From the NCBI GenBank assembly GCA_035578905.1, contig JAQJVL010002664.1, positions 1-64,000 of the forward strand: 64,000 bases of DNA, given 5' to 3'. Shown piece by piece: positions 1-11,797 of this stretch (position 1 is the first letter of the stretch; each line of letters starts with the position of its first letter). Source of the DNA: Stictocephala bisonia. Taxonomy: Eukaryota; Arthropoda; Insecta; Hemiptera; Membracidae. The notes under the pieces are model-generated. The model was not told the DNA's origin and did not search any database. It worked only from the letters and a program-made list of their open reading frames with translations. Both the position numbers and the translations under genes were made by a program.

Positions 1-1950
1 ATATATACTTCTGTAGAATATGTTTGATCACTGACCGTTGGATCGCTATTTCTTGGCTGAAAAGTGGCTTGCAACAATAAAAAAACGTCAACACAATTTC
101 ATTCTACACAATAGTGTCCTAACCTAACCATATCAGCAGCGTGATGTAAATATATGGCTCCTGTTTACAACTAAAAATCACTATTTCCTCACAAAGTAAT
201 AGTATGAATTTTTAATAAATATTGTTAATGTCCCAAAAATATACTATCGATTGGTGATCAGGTGGCCGAACGGTTCTCCACACTAGTCATAGTCAGTGGG
301 GAATGTGCAGAGTAAGGTTAAGGAGGGTCAGCCTCTCCTTTACAAAAAAAAAAAAATATGAAAATATTTCAGACATACTAGGTAAACGAAGAGAATTACA
401 ATAAGTTTTTGATTTTTCAGAAAAAAAGAACACTCCGCAGTTGAAATCAACGTTCTCAATAATTGTAAACTCAACATTGTATGGACACAAAATTAGCAGA
501 ATTTGGTCCTGATCACGCATATGGCAAGGATTTTGCAATTGGACCATTATTAAGTGTATTAGCACTGGAAATATTCAGGTTTTAGTAAAGTTAAGTTTTC
601 ACAAAAGAGGCCTAGGTTGAGTATTGTTAGGTTGTTTAGTTAGGTTAATTCAGTTTGGTTATCAACAAATAATCTAAATAACCAGCTTAACCTGGTCTCT
701 GGCGGGAATACATGGGAATATGTTTCTGTGGTTAGTCATAGCTCCTATATTAACATTATGCAAAGGCCTATGGCTACCATAGGCGATTTGCCACAAACGT
801 AGTTTTCCACAATATCTTGAGAGATAATTATCGTAATTTAGATCAAAATAGTTTCTAAATTCATGTTCAGCATGAAAAGATACATCAATTTTTTTATTTA
901 ATAATGAAAAAGTGACAAAATACAATGAAGATAGCTTACATTTAAAAAAATACATTTTCAGAAATGAAGATTTATTTTTTTGATATAAAACATTATCCCA
1001 TTGAATAAAAAGTGTTTTCTGAGAAAATTACCTAGACCTGATTCCGGGTAATAAAAATGTCTAAAAACTGCTTAAATTTCCGTAAATTTCATGTTTCCAT
1101 TTTTTTATCCTAATTTTCCCAGTTTTTCCTCTGAGAAAAACTATCATATTCTAGTTTCTTAATTAATAATATTCATTGAAAAAATGTTTTAGCACAAAAC
1201 CTGTAAAAATCTTTCAATTTAATTACCCTTACTTTACATCAAATTCTAGGATATACATTTTGCTTAGTTTGGAATTATTTGAAATCTTAGCTACAACTTA
1301 AAAGGTAACTAATGAAGGTAATTATGCACTTTCTTGCCACCTCTGAAAATACAATTTCTTGTTGAAAAAGTGGTGAAATATGAGTTTATCCGTGTAAAAC
1401 TTGTTTTTTGCCGAAAAATATAAAACCTAGTTTTTTATCTGAGCGAAAAACCAATTTTTGAAAAAATAGTTTCTTTCATGTCTCGTGTTTTTTATGCTGA
1501 ACACAAATATATCACTGGTTTTGTAGAAAATTATTTTTTCAGGCCGAAAAATGCATTTTTTTTACTGACCTAACCAAAGCTATCCTAATTGTCTATTTTC
1601 TCAACAAAAAAATCCTAATTTGCCTTAAATTTGTATCTTTGGCCTCCGTGACTTTTTGTTATTAATAGTTAAATTAGGTTTTTGTTATTAATAGTTGTTG
1701 TAATAATGATCGCGTAATGGTCGCTAATCGCCGGTAATTAGTTTTTCCGATATATCTCGAGAAATAGTTGTAATAGACCAAAATAGTTTTCAAATTTGTA
1801 CTCAGCGTAAAAACAAATCAAAATGAAAAAGATATGAATAAAAGACTATTTGTATTAACAGAAATATGACAAAAATACAAAAAGTTGTGACATTGGTTTT
1901 TTTCGTATTGTTTTGGTAAAATATGTTATTTCCGCGGAATGAAAAGCATA
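1..1950. other. AT-rich stretch without a recognisable gene
   Basis: No convincing coding sequence is visible on either strand; the short open frames have no recognisable domains. Two segments, about 797-890 and 1742-1835, are diverged copies of each other (each has a 'cgagaaa'- or 'gagagata'-like run, then 'caaaatagtttt', then a 'cagc(a/g)t' run), so part of the stretch is an old duplicated repeat. A short piece at about 251-357 has a tRNA-like 'ggtggccgaacggtt' and ends in a run of A, which could be a tiny tRNA-derived insertion, but no B box is visible. Confidence 0.5.
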
Positions 1951-2059
1951 TTCGGGTCGGCACTGGTGGCGCAGTGCTGTAACCCAGCTACATGGGGGCA
2001 AAGTGTTTGGGAGATTGTAGGTGATAGATTGGATGCTCGGTCCTCTTAATACCAACATG

Positions 2060-2400
2060 GCGTCCGCTCAGTGGTTGCTATCAGCATGGACACTACTAGA
2101 GGTCTGGGGTGTCCATGTTGGATGATCATTGTACGGATGTTTTGTAGGGGAGATAACTGAGTATCAGGCTTGTCAATTAACTGAAAATAAGACCAGGACT
2201 ACGTGGTTCGGATTCCACATACAGCTGTAGGTACCTTAGTTGCCCTGGCTGTTGAGCTAGTAATAAATGGCACTTTCTGAGGAACAGTTGAACTCAGTTA
2301 GTAACCAGACTACACTCATCCACACTCATACAATCATTCATATTCGCTTTGAAATACCAACAACGTTGTGTGGGCGTCTCATATGCAAGAATGTGAGAAC
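2060..2400 (+). repeat. SINE-like dispersed repeat, copy 1
   Basis: First of four copies of one dispersed repeat in the window (others near 3412-3668, 17560-17745 and, on the minus strand, 30982-31275). Shared landmarks in order are a 'gtggttcggattccac' hairpin resembling a tRNA T-arm/B box, 'ggctgttg(g/a)gct', 'tttctgaggaacagttgaac', 'actcagttagtaaccagac', 'acactcat' repeats, 'cattcatattcgc', and a terminal 'cacaacgttgtg' palindrome (imperfect here) followed by 'cgtctcatatg'. An A-box-like 'gctcagtggttgc' lies near 2070. No reading frame is shared, so a non-coding, RNA polymerase III-type SINE is inferred, not proved. Confidence 0.6.
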
Positions 2401-3040
2401 ATACCTAGTGAAAATACAGCCAATTCTAGACCCATTTCAAGCAAAATTTTCCAAATTTCTTTGGTGGCAAGAAACTGCATAAATACCATTTAGCAATAAG
2501 AAAATCTAGAGCTAAACTTGGCGGCGTAAAAACATTACTATAAGGTTTTGTGTTCAAAACTTAAAAGTTGTTAAAGTAAATAATTGATTACCATTAAAGT
2601 ATAACTCCTACATTTTTTCAATTACCAACTGCCGACTAACAAATCATTAACCAAACTAAACAACACCAATAACTCAATCCTGCATTACACTCATTCAACA
2701 TTTAAAATACCCAAACCAACTTTCAAACGATTACACGAACAAAACAAACAGTCTTACGACGGTTGGTTTTGGCACAGTGAAATGAAATGTTTGGTTTTGG
2801 TTGTTTACTGGTTAGACAAAAGACAGCTGATATAACAGCGATCACTTTTCACAGCCTGGCGTGAGAATATTTGTTAGCAAACGTTATTTACTATCTGTTT
2901 ACGCAAAACAGTAAGAAAATACTATATAAAAAACAAAACTAGGTAAAATTTGTTCAGCAACCAAAAGCAATACATAAAGTTATGATTACTACTGAAAACT
3001 ACTACTAAGTCTAAAGTAGTACTACAGTATAAAACACAAT
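2401..3040. other. AT-rich spacer, nothing recognised
   Basis: No open frame with domain features, no tandem array and no inverted repeat was seen. It lies between SINE-like copy 1 and the 3' end of the disrupted Jockey-type LINE. Confidence 0.4.
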
Positions 3041-3084
3041 AATGTGGTATATTACAGCGTGCTAGTCTGTATCCTATACATGAT

Positions 3085-3411
3085 CACTATTGTCGAATAG
3101 AGTTACATCAATTTAGTTAGGATGATTGTCCAGTATATACAAATAATTTTCATTTAATCGCTGAATATCTTCTTCGATAAGGAGAATTTTGGCATCATTA
3201 TGAAGAGTACGGTTGTTTACATACCACGAGGCCTGAAATACCGATCGTATAACTTTTGACTGGAACCTCTGACGAATTTGGATGTTGGAGTCACTAGCTG
3301 TTCCCCAAAGTTGTACACCAAAAGTATAAATGGGTTTTAAAACAACTTTATAACTTCATATTTTGTTTTCAGTGGAAGGTTTTGTATTTTTGCTTAGAAG
3401 CCAGAATAACT
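3085..3411 (-). pseudogene. Jockey-type LINE reverse transcriptase, C-terminal piece
   Basis: The minus-strand translation gives the C-terminal part of a Jockey-clade ORF2: WLLSKN, then a region reading YKVVLKPIYTFGVQLWGTAS, and an end near ILDNHPN before a TAA stop around 3118. This is the conserved 'thumb/C-terminal' block of insect Jockey elements. It has at least one internal stop and lacks everything upstream, because a SINE-like element sits immediately 5' of it on the minus strand. It is the fourth and last piece of one LINE whose other pieces lie at 3669-3813, 6148-6300 and 9640-10050. Confidence 0.75.
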
Positions 3412-3668
3412 GTTTGAATTAATAAATGGTCCTTTCTGAGGAATAGTTGAACTCAGTTAGTAATCAGACTACACTAATCCATACTCAAATAAACATTCAT
3501 TTGTGGTTAAGTGGAAGATAGACTGTATAGTTCTAACTTCGCCACTAAAATGAAGGCCTTTTCATTCATTCATGTATTCATTCATATTTGCCTTTAAATA
3601 CGCACAACATTGCGTCGGCGTCTCATATGTAAGATTTGTAAATTTAGCTGTAAATATTTGTTCCAAAT
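3412..3668 (+). repeat. SINE-like dispersed repeat, copy 2, inside the Jockey relic
   Basis: It carries 'tttctgaggaatagttgaac', 'actcagttagtaatcagac' and the 'cgtcggcgtctcatatgtaag' end seen in the other copies (20 bases or fewer of each matched by eye). A different segment of about 85 bases with 'cactaaaatgaaggcc' and 'cattcattcatgtattcat' is embedded within it. It separates two blocks of a Jockey reverse transcriptase that would be contiguous without it, so it inserted after that LINE. Confidence 0.6.
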
Positions 3669-3813
3669 GTGAGGTCACCAAGTAAGTCTCCTGTCTAGGT
3701 GCGTTCTTAAGTATTTTACAATATTTACTTGAGGTATGAATACATTATTTAATGACACAAGTGGACACGTGTCTTGTTCCAGTGTGAATGTTACATGAGC
3801 TGATTTGACTTCA
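3669..3813 (-). pseudogene. Jockey-type LINE reverse transcriptase, third piece
   Basis: The minus-strand frame reads NEVKSAHVTFTL, then VKYL, then HLDRRLTW, followed after a stop by HIWNKYLQLNL. This is the Jockey block just downstream of the catalytic FADD box. Its upstream edge is exactly the TTAA target of the piggyBac element; joining across that site continues the frame as WRIKV-NEVKS, which fixes both the insertion point and the original continuity. Confidence 0.8.
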
Positions 3814-3817
3814 TTAA

Positions 3818-6143
3818 CCTCAATGAGGCCTAACCGCCTTTTAAAAGGACATAGGTATTAACTGTACTGAGTCCTAAGATTTTGTCAGAAACGAGTATGA
3901 CAAAAGCCGAATGTCCTTCTATAAGGACAATTACTTCAGAACCATTTCAGTCCTGAAAATTAAAAATTGTAATAATAAGGTTTTGATGTTAAATACCCTC
4001 TAAATATGTAACCAAAACGAAGGGAAAAATAGAGAAAAAATATTATCCACCTTTTAAACTAATATTGAGATGTCCTTATAAAAGGACATCCGGTCATTAA
4101 AAGGGTACAATAAGTAAACACACATTTCAATAAACAAAGTTATTTTACTCAAAAAACACAAATAAAGAAAATACTTTATAGTAAAATAGCTTATATGTAA
4201 GTTTTAACATCTGCAAGTTACTGTGTATGAAATTTCTTGAAGCAAGTTCGGTTCCCCATAAGGCACAGATACACTTTGCACCGTATGCAGAATACAGAAG
4301 TCTTTTTAGTACATTTAGTGCCACGGCATCTTTTTTGTATTCCAGTTGACACATCAGGTAGGTGCACAGCTCCTTGTTTTCTTCTTTCAACAGAAGGTAG
4401 TCCCACCATCCGTCCGTCTCCACCACCTCAAATGCCCTCTGTTTGCTCTTCCTCCTCATCCTCTTCTAATATCTCTTCCTGTGTATCGTTTGCTTCAATT
4501 AGTCTTCGTCCATATTCAATTTTGAATATTCTCAGTTGAGGTATGTCTTTTGCTATAGCATTCAATGTTTGTTTGACATGTCTCATCTGCAACCAAGCGT
4601 TACTTACACCCAGGTAAAAAAAAATGCAAAATGCACCGAAGAGTCCACTTCTTAGTACGTGCTTTGGAAGGGCAGTACGAGATCATGCGGTTGGCCAAAT
4701 CTACGCCTCCCATATTTTTGTTGTACGACTGGATAACTTTCGGTTGAGAAACATTGACAAAGCGTTTTTCTACCTTTGACCACCTCTTAACATCAGTCAT
4801 TGGATCTTTACTTTCATGTGTTGATAACATTACCACTGGCTCATTATCAAGCCATTTGGTTAGAGCAATGACACCATCTTCACGGACTGAAACACAGGTT
4901 GATCCTCTTTCTCCTTTTTTAAAAGTCTTATCTTTTATGAGGTCATTATTTTTAGGAATGCGATTCTGCATTATAGTTCCTGAGCACCTAAAGCCCCTTT
5001 TACTCAGCTCGTCTGCTAGCTTCACTGAAGTAAACCATCTGTCATGATATAATATGTGTCCAGGAACTAACGATCTTGTCAAGTGTAATACAGAACTTGC
5101 TGATAAACCAAAACCTTGGTTCATCTCATCTGGGAACTTATTTTGGCCTTGATATACAGTGAAATCACAAACCACACCGTTAGGGTTTGCTAAGACAAAC
5201 ACCTTTAATCCCACCGGATTAGGTTTATCTGGCATATGTTGTTTCATGTTACATCTACCACTAAAAGGGATCATCATTTCGTCCACACAAATTGATTTCT
5301 GGGTTGTTTCATACATCCTGCTAAGATTTTGTCTACAACAGGCCTTACTTTCCAGAGTCTGTCACTTATTCTCATTTCATCAGATACCTCATTATCAAAC
5401 ACCACTTTTAAGGAGCCTCTTATAAAAAAATATCTATCTCTTGTCATAGCATCAGCTATCAAAGGCACCCTATATTGTTTTTCCCAATACATCCGCACTA
5501 TCGGATACTGAAGTGCAGACATAACAAAAGTTATGCCAAGCCATACCCTCATTTCTTTCACAGACAAACGTAAATCTGACTAAATTGAAGCCGAATGTAC
5601 TTTTAGAAGGTACTGCATGAAATACCGGTTCATGATATTGAGACCAAAGTGCCTTATATAAGTACATATAATTTAACAATATATTTAACATACAATAAAG
5701 GTGTTAATTTATCAATAAACACATGCAAATGTAACTGTAACATGTCTAGACAACATTTCAATTGATTAATGAATGAAGATCTTTAACTTTCATTTCAATA
5801 CTTACAACGAGAATTACTTTCGCTTGACCGGCTCCTGTCTGACGCCATCTTGATATGACAGAAAAGAAAGATCAACCATGCAGAGTGATCTGGCGGTGAC
5901 ATGAAGAACTACCTCATCAACTATAACTACCACCTGATTGGTGCTGCAATCTGGTCGGCGCCATAACAACTACTTGGCCATAGACGGTTTGTTTATTTAG
6001 AGCGGCTTATAGAAGGACATTCGGCTTACGTTGTGATTGGTTAAGAGTTTTTGCCAGGACTCAGTGGTAATGTTCTTATATAAGTACATTGGGTATCAGC
6101 TTAGAAAAGTAAAAAAAAAAAAAAAATCAGCGGTCTCAGGAGG
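3818..6143 (-). mobile_element. piggyBac-family DNA transposon (non-autonomous by mutation)
   Basis: The element is bounded by TTAA at 3814-3817 and 6144-6147, the target site of the piggyBac superfamily. Its ends begin CCTCAATGAGGCC on the left and, read inward from the right, CCTCCTGAGACC. A subterminal inverted repeat 'gccgaatgtccttctataag' lies near 3907 and, inverted, near 6005-6026. Several palindromes of the form tgtcctt-N4-aaggaca (for example 3912-3929 and 4071-4088) lie inside the left end. The length of about 2.3 kb is normal for the family. It carries a decayed transposase gene on the minus strand and sits in a Jockey-type LINE. Confidence 0.9.
4218..5691 (-). pseudogene. piggyBac transposase, frameshifted
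   Basis: The core, 4600-5316, is open for 238 codons and shows the three aspartates expected of the DDE/D domain in the motifs SICVDEMMIPF, ILYHDRWFTS and NKNMGGVDLANRM. The N-terminal part (about 5274-5567, reading VKEMRVWLGITF) is in another frame, so a frameshift lies near 5315. A second frameshift lies near 4605 in a run of A/T, and an in-frame TGA near 4420 interrupts the tail. The C-terminal cysteine-rich zinc domain (KRCRGTKC...CIRCKVYLC...CF) is still readable at 4218-4409. The family function is excision and insertion at TTAA; this copy cannot make a whole protein. Confidence 0.88.
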
Positions 6144-6147
6144 TTAA

Positions 6148-6300
6148 CTTTTATACGCCACCTTTTAAACCAGTTTGATAAGAAATTTTGATGTGTTTAA
6201 ATCATTCGTGAAGCAGCCAGGTGGTTTTGATGTGATGCCAAAATAGCTGTGTCATCTGCAAAAGTTGCCATGTTCACTTTTTTGAATGTCTGAGGTATAA
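6148..6300 (-). pseudogene. Jockey-type LINE reverse transcriptase, catalytic piece
   Basis: The minus strand reads ATFADDTAILASHQNHL, the FADD catalytic box of Jockey-clade reverse transcriptase, then a stop, and ends with WFKRWRIKV directly at the piggyBac TTAA site. It is the second piece of the split LINE. Its upstream neighbour (PQGNVL block) is 3.3 kb away at 9640 because LINE A inserted here at about 6300. Confidence 0.8.
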
Positions 6301-9300
6301 GTTATATAAAATAAATAAATAAAATTTTATTGTCATTAGGCCAATACATAGCAATAGACAAAGTCAATCCTTAATACTGATACTAAAATTCAGTACAAGT
6401 AATGTACAAGGTACAGCATCAATATACAACATAAAAGAAATATATGCAAATTAAGTAACAACACAAGAACTACCCAACTGAACATGAAAGCAAAATATTA
6501 ATGAAATAGATACAAAGTTGTAGTTTAAACATATTTATCATACTAATTTTAAGTACAAGATTACTGACATACTATGAACAAGATCAATTTAAACCTGACT
6601 AACCATATCACATTCATAAAATTCTTTTAAGTTGTAAAAGGGATTACAAGCGAGCCAATCATATAATTTTGTCTTAAAGGTATTCAGAGGTAAATTTTGT
6701 AATTCTGCTGGCAGCCTATTAAATAGTTTATGTCCAATAACTTCATAACTGTTTAGAGATTTAGACAACCGGTGATAAGGTATGTAGATATGGTTTTTGA
6801 TTCTGGTATTGTGAGAGTATACTATTTCTAAATTTCATCTCTGGCATCTTAACTTTTATATGAACTAATACCGTATAAATATATAGATTAATTATAGTTA
6901 ATATTCTAAGTTGTACAAACAAAGGTCTACAATGAGCCTTGTGTGGAGCACTAGCGACAGCTCTTAAAGCTTTTTTCTGTAAAATTAAAATGTTACCAAC
7001 ATGACTTGAATTACCCCACAGTATTAATCCATAAAGAATGATACTTTGAAAAAATGCAAAATAAGATGATCTAACAAATACATCAGGTACACAGCTTTTT
7101 AGACTTCTCAACAGATAGATAACCCTAGACAACTTACAACTAATAAATATTATATGCTGTTCCTACGTAAGCTTAGGGTCAATATGTACTCCTAGAAATT
7201 TTACACTACACGAAGAGAGAGAATTTTGCTCATTTACATTTTTCAGGCTAAAAGTTAGTTCTTGAGTCTTATTTTCATTGAGTAAAACCCCATTAGCTTT
7301 AAACCAATGGGATACTTCGGTCATTGTATTAATTGTGAGAGTTTTAAGGGTGTCAACATCATTATGAACATTTAAAAAAGTGGTATCATCAGCATATAAT
7401 ACAACATGAGATCCCAAGTGTTTTGGAAGGTCATTAATCATTATCAAAAATAAAAAAGGTACAAGGACAGACCCTTGCGGGACACCTGTTTTAACTTGTA
7501 CTTTTTTGGACTTCTCTTTTCTAACATAAACAATTTTTACCAGAGTTCGTTCATCATCTGACCAGGAGAACCTACAGCAATCGCTTTCCAACATCGTTTC
7601 TTGGTGTGTGGAGAATGGAATGGAGCTGAATGTCGCTAAGTGTCAAGTTGTTTCTTTTTCTCGCTTGGCAATTACTTTTACTCATGATTACCAAGTTGGT
7701 GGCACTAGTCTAAAAAGAGTGAACAACGTAAGGGACTTGGGAGTTTCATTTACTTCAACTCTAAATCCTGTATTGCATGTCTTGGATGTAACTTCAAGAG
7801 CAAACTCCCTTATTGGTTTTATTAACAGAACAACTAGACACTTTCGTTCACCTCAATCGCTTGTAATATTATATAAGATGATTGTTCGTCCGGTGTTGGA
7901 GTATGGCTCCGTCATTTGGTCGCCTTATCAACTTGGTCATGTGGACTTACTCAACAGGGCCCAGGTCCGTTTCATGCGAATATTGGGCACCCGCCTTGGT
8001 CATACTTATCTTGGAACTCCCATTGAAGAACTTGAACAACTTTTCTGTCTGTATCCCCTTCAGCGACGTCGAATGGTCAGTGACCTGGTGTTTCTTTTCA
8101 AGCTGGTCAATGGTTTGGTTGACTGTCCGGGGCTCTTGCAGATGATAGATATACGCATTCCAAGAAATACCAGATCTATGACGATTTTTGGCCGTGGTTA
8201 TCTGCCTACCAGCTATGCTTATCATTGTGGCTTGGCAAGACTACAGAGGACTGGAAGTATTGTGTCATCAAGTATAGACTTTTTTTCGGAGTCTCTAACT
8301 TCTTTCAAGAGGAAGGTGAACTTGATTAGTGCAACTGTGATTGCCGCTCAGAACACTCAGTGATGGTGTTTATTGTTATTTTGATACTCGTTATCTTGTT
8401 GTTGTTATTATTTTTAATTTATTTACTGTTAGGTTTTTTGTTTTATTTACTGTTCAGTTTTGTTTTTGTTAGGTTATTTACTGTCATGCACGTTGCCGCT
8501 TATTGGTCTGTAGTAATTTATTATTTTGTTATTGCTTTGTTACTTGTCTAATGATTTGAATTTACTATTTTTTGCATTGTTATTATGATTATGATCTTGT
8601 TGTATGTTTATTGTCTATGGTTTTCCGTTTTCATTTTCTATTAATTAATTTGTATTGTTCTTGTTATTTAATTGTTATTTGTGTTCAAGTCATGAATATA
8701 ATAGATAGGATTATTATTAATTTGTGTCATGGTGTGAGCTGCCATTGTTATTGTTATATTATTGTATGAAATTGGTTGTTACCGTTGGATGTCAAATAAA
8801 TAAATAAATAAATAAATAAATTTGTTGACGGTTAGACAGGTAGGAACTCATAAGTTCCAAGCTAGAATTTTGTATGCCATAATGAGCTAATTTGTTTAAC
8901 AGGATTTCATGGTTAACACAGTCAAATGCCTTGCTCATGTCACAGAATGATGCATGAGCAAGGCCTCTATCTTCAAATGCCCTATAAATAATGCTAATCA
9001 TGTTATCTATTGCATCAACTGTAGATCTATGCTTCCTGAAACCATATTGAGATTCACTTAACAATTTATTAAATTCAAAATAACTACATAACTGCAAATA
9101 TATTACTACTTCAAATATTTTGGCAAAAACAGGTATAATAGAGATAGGTCTATATGAAGATGGTTTGACTTTTTCTCCTTTTTTGTATACAGGGACTACC
9201 CTGGATATTTTAAGCTCTGCTAGAAAGGATCCTTCTAATAGACATTTATTAATACAAAAGGTCAGAGGTTCTGCAATGCTATAAATTACTTTCTTCACTA

Positions 9301-9630
9301 AGTTACTAGATAAGCCATACACATCTACACTATCAGAGGACTTGAAGTTTTTAACAATATCAATAACTGTTTCAGTAGTAACTTCTGTAAATTTGAATTT
9401 TGGTTCCGGGTAGATGACAGTAACGGGACAATTTTTAGTAAGTATGTTGATTGCTTCGACACTGGGCGTAGCGATGGAATTACAGATTTCATTAACAGAG
9501 TTTATGAAATAATCATTTAAGATATTAGGATCAATTGAAAGATTGTGGGTTTTCTGTGTGTTGGTAACATTACTAATTAATTTCCAGGCAGTTTTACATT
9601 TATTGTTTGCCCCTTCAATTAGTTTGGATT
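6301..9630 (-). mobile_element. LINE A (minus strand), split by LINE B
   Basis: This is a 5'-truncated non-LTR retrotransposon whose 3' end is the (aaat)n-type tail near 6306-6325. On the minus strand the order is a linker from about 9630 (KLIEGANNKCKTAW, then VDVYGLSSNLVKKV), the reverse transcriptase fingers (8821-9322: SYRPISII, QYGFRKHRST, DMSKAFDCVNHE), and then, after LINE B, the palm with TGVPQGSVL and YADDTTFLN (7163-7545) and the C-terminal block (6761-7132, FFQSIILYGLILWGNSS). A frameshift or stop lies between 7132 and 7163. The same family as the longer copy at 60390-62012, to judge from shared motifs. Confidence 0.82.
7545..8820 (+). mobile_element. LINE B (plus strand), inserted in LINE A
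   Basis: This is a 5'-truncated LINE in the opposite orientation to its host. The coding part runs from about 7550 to 8363 and reads SWCVENGMELNVAKC, then VRDLGVSF, then YKMIVRPVLEYGSVIWSP: the block just after the catalytic YADD box of reverse transcriptase through the C-terminus. A T-rich 3' untranslated region (8364-8790) follows, then an (aaat)n tail at about 8797-8820. Its family resembles LINE D at 33.2-35.7 kb, which shares the T-rich 3' region and tail. The interrupted host frame resumes on both sides. No clear target-site duplication was found. Confidence 0.82.
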
Positions 9631-9639
9631 TGTATCAGT

Positions 9640-10050
9640 ATACAGTATACAATATACAGTATATATTTGGATTTGGATGTATCAGTATACAGGATAGTGT
9701 CAAGAACATTACCTTGTGGCACACCGATTTAAGTCTGCGAAAGATAGATAAGGCATCTTGAAATTTCATTAGAAAATATATATATTGCTGAGGTAAGACT
9801 TGACCAAGAACCTGTGTGAGAGGATGGATTTTACCTTACATCGCAAACCTTTGAGCCAAACTTTGTCAAATCCTTGACTGGCATCCAGGAACACAGCAAA
9901 AAAGTATTGTTTTTTCTCTAGATCTTCTTGGATTATATTAGTCAATAGATTTGAATTAGTGAAAAATCGTGTACTTTTTCCGTTCGGTACAAAGTATAAA
10001 TATGAAAAAATAATACAAAAAATGTTTTGTTGATACCTATCAATGCACAA
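9640..10050 (-). pseudogene. Jockey-type LINE reverse transcriptase, first piece
   Basis: The minus strand reads LLTNIIQEDLEKKQYFFAVF, then LDASQGFDKVW (the motif with the first catalytic aspartate), then HRFLVKSYLSN, and in a shifted frame GVPQGNVLDTIL. Next to it, 9625-9690, 'tttggatttg...gtatcagtatacag' occurs twice around a short 'tatacaatatacag' run. This is the 5'-most recognisable part of the Jockey-type element whose catalytic box is at 6148-6300. Confidence 0.75.
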
Positions 10051-10194
10051 TAAAACAATGAAAATATTGGTACAGGTTCCATTACCATAGCTTTGTTAGT
10101 TTAATTTTTGTAAGCATCCAAACTCGAGTCTCCAAACTTTTGTTATTGATAGTAGGCCTACACAGATAGGATGATGTGAAAAAAATGTATATAT

Positions 10195-10360
10195 AACCCA
10201 CCCACCCACCCATACATGTACAGTGGTACTGATCCACCCACCCACCCATACACGTACAGTGTTATTGACTCACCCACCCATACACATACAGTGTTATTGA
10301 CCCACCCATACACGTACAATGTTATTGACCCACCCACCCATCCATACACGTCGCATGGTA
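10195..10360. repeat. Minisatellite patch 1 (cccaccca-tacacgtacagtg units)
   Basis: About five units of roughly 30-35 bp built on 'cccacccatacacgtacagtg' plus 'ttattgac', with variable numbers of 'ccca'. The overlapping open frames on both strands only reflect the repeat (glycine-tryptophan-valine rich one way, proline-threonine rich the other). A second patch with the same core and orientation is at 15670-15925. Confidence 0.85.
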
Positions 10361-11797
10361 CTGGTGAGCAGGAATTAAGTCTACTATCAATAATTGGAAT
10401 TAGACGTTTTAAAGGCAGTTTTTTAAAATACTTTTGATAATACAGGAAGAAGACTATAAGAGGACACTTGGTGAGAGGGGTGAGTTGTGAACCCAGGGGA
10501 GTCTTGGGTGTCTGGACAACCCTCAAATTTTCAACTTTTTTTGCGCGAGCGGTGCGAGTATCTGAGAGTCACATAGGCCTACTAGCGTTTATAATTTTGA
10601 TCTCACCTCTCAATGACAGTGTGACTCTAAGTTTAGAAAAACTAGTAAGGCAGTGTAGGATCGCTAAAGGTGTAAAAAATGCTTGGGCTGGGCCTTTTTT
10701 CACTTTGGGGCTGAGACGTTACTTTCGTCATCCTCACGTTCTCAGACAGGCCAAGGAACTACTAGTCTAATTTAATGCTGCACGATTACGCCTCTGCTGT
10801 TTTGTCACATATTCAATGATAATGAAACTAATTAAATAATTCACTTTTAATATATATTTAATGAAGAACATAGCCATACTAAAGTTTAGTGATAATTCAG
10901 TTATAATATGCAGTAAAGTGAACCCTAGAAAAAATAAATTGTACCAGGTAACTGGCACAAACTTTCTCACTTTCCCTTTGTTATGTCAGATTGGAAAGTT
11001 CCATTTGTGTATGTTTTTTTCCAGTGAACTGCACATACAGACAGACACCAAATCTTTTTTTGAAAAAAAAAACACTTTTTTAGGTTTAGGGGACCCTAAA
11101 ATGGATATTTAGACCAACTTGTAAAAAACTGTTTTTGACGATCACAATACTTTTCCTATGCTAACACATATGGGAGAAAGTAAAAATCATAAAATTAATT
11201 ACTTAAAAAAATTGTTATTTGTTTATCAGGAAAAAGGGGACACTAAAGATATTTAGTAAAATTAAATGTCATGTAAAATATTTTTTCATAGAGTAAGTCA
11301 ACTGTCTCTTCACAGTTCATTGGAAGTCCATCAACCTCAAAGCTCTTGTGAGTAGAATGTTTTATGGACACTTTATTCAATTTAGTACGTAAGGAACCTC
11401 TGGATAATGGTGGGTGAACAACCATTACCAGAAATGAAGCAATAGGGTATATTGCGCGGTTGCGCCTATCCTTCACTTCAGAAACCTTTAAGAGTTTGAG
11501 CTCTTCATTTAGTTTATTGTTTCCTAGTTGTAGGATTTCAATGGCAGCTTGAAGATTCATGTTTTCTAATTTAAATATTTAGCTCTCGCTTTAATATTTT
11601 AGTATGAAAGTCATCAGACTGTTTTCATCAGTTACTGACTTACATTATTTAAATTTTTCCCTATCAATTGTTTTTCAAAATCACTGCAAGGGCATTGATT
11701 TGAAAATTTAAATCTAGGAACAAAGGTGTGTTAACAAATGCATCCTTTATGTTTGATGAAGTTTTTGGTGTAAACACATCATTTTTGTAACTATTAT
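10361..11797. other. Spacer with no recognised gene
   Basis: The only notable open frames are a plus-strand one at 10468-10770 that has no ATG at its start and no recognisable domain, and a minus-strand one at 11243-11560 (105 codons from an ATG, start MNLQAAIEILQLGNNKLNEE). The latter begins with a short helix-prone, leucine-rich stretch but has no family I recognise. Neither has supporting context. Confidence 0.35.

Noticed and set aside
251..357. Possible tRNA or tRNA-derived SINE
   Set aside because: Only an A-box-like stretch and an A run are present; no B box, no cloverleaf, no second copy was found.
8360..8769. Two hydrophobic plus-strand frames that look like membrane peptides
   Set aside because: They are the T-rich 3' region of LINE B; a run of T codons gives Phe/Leu/Val by chance.
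10468..10770. 100-codon plus-strand frame after minisatellite patch 1
   Set aside because: It does not start with ATG, has no recognisable domain and no splice support.
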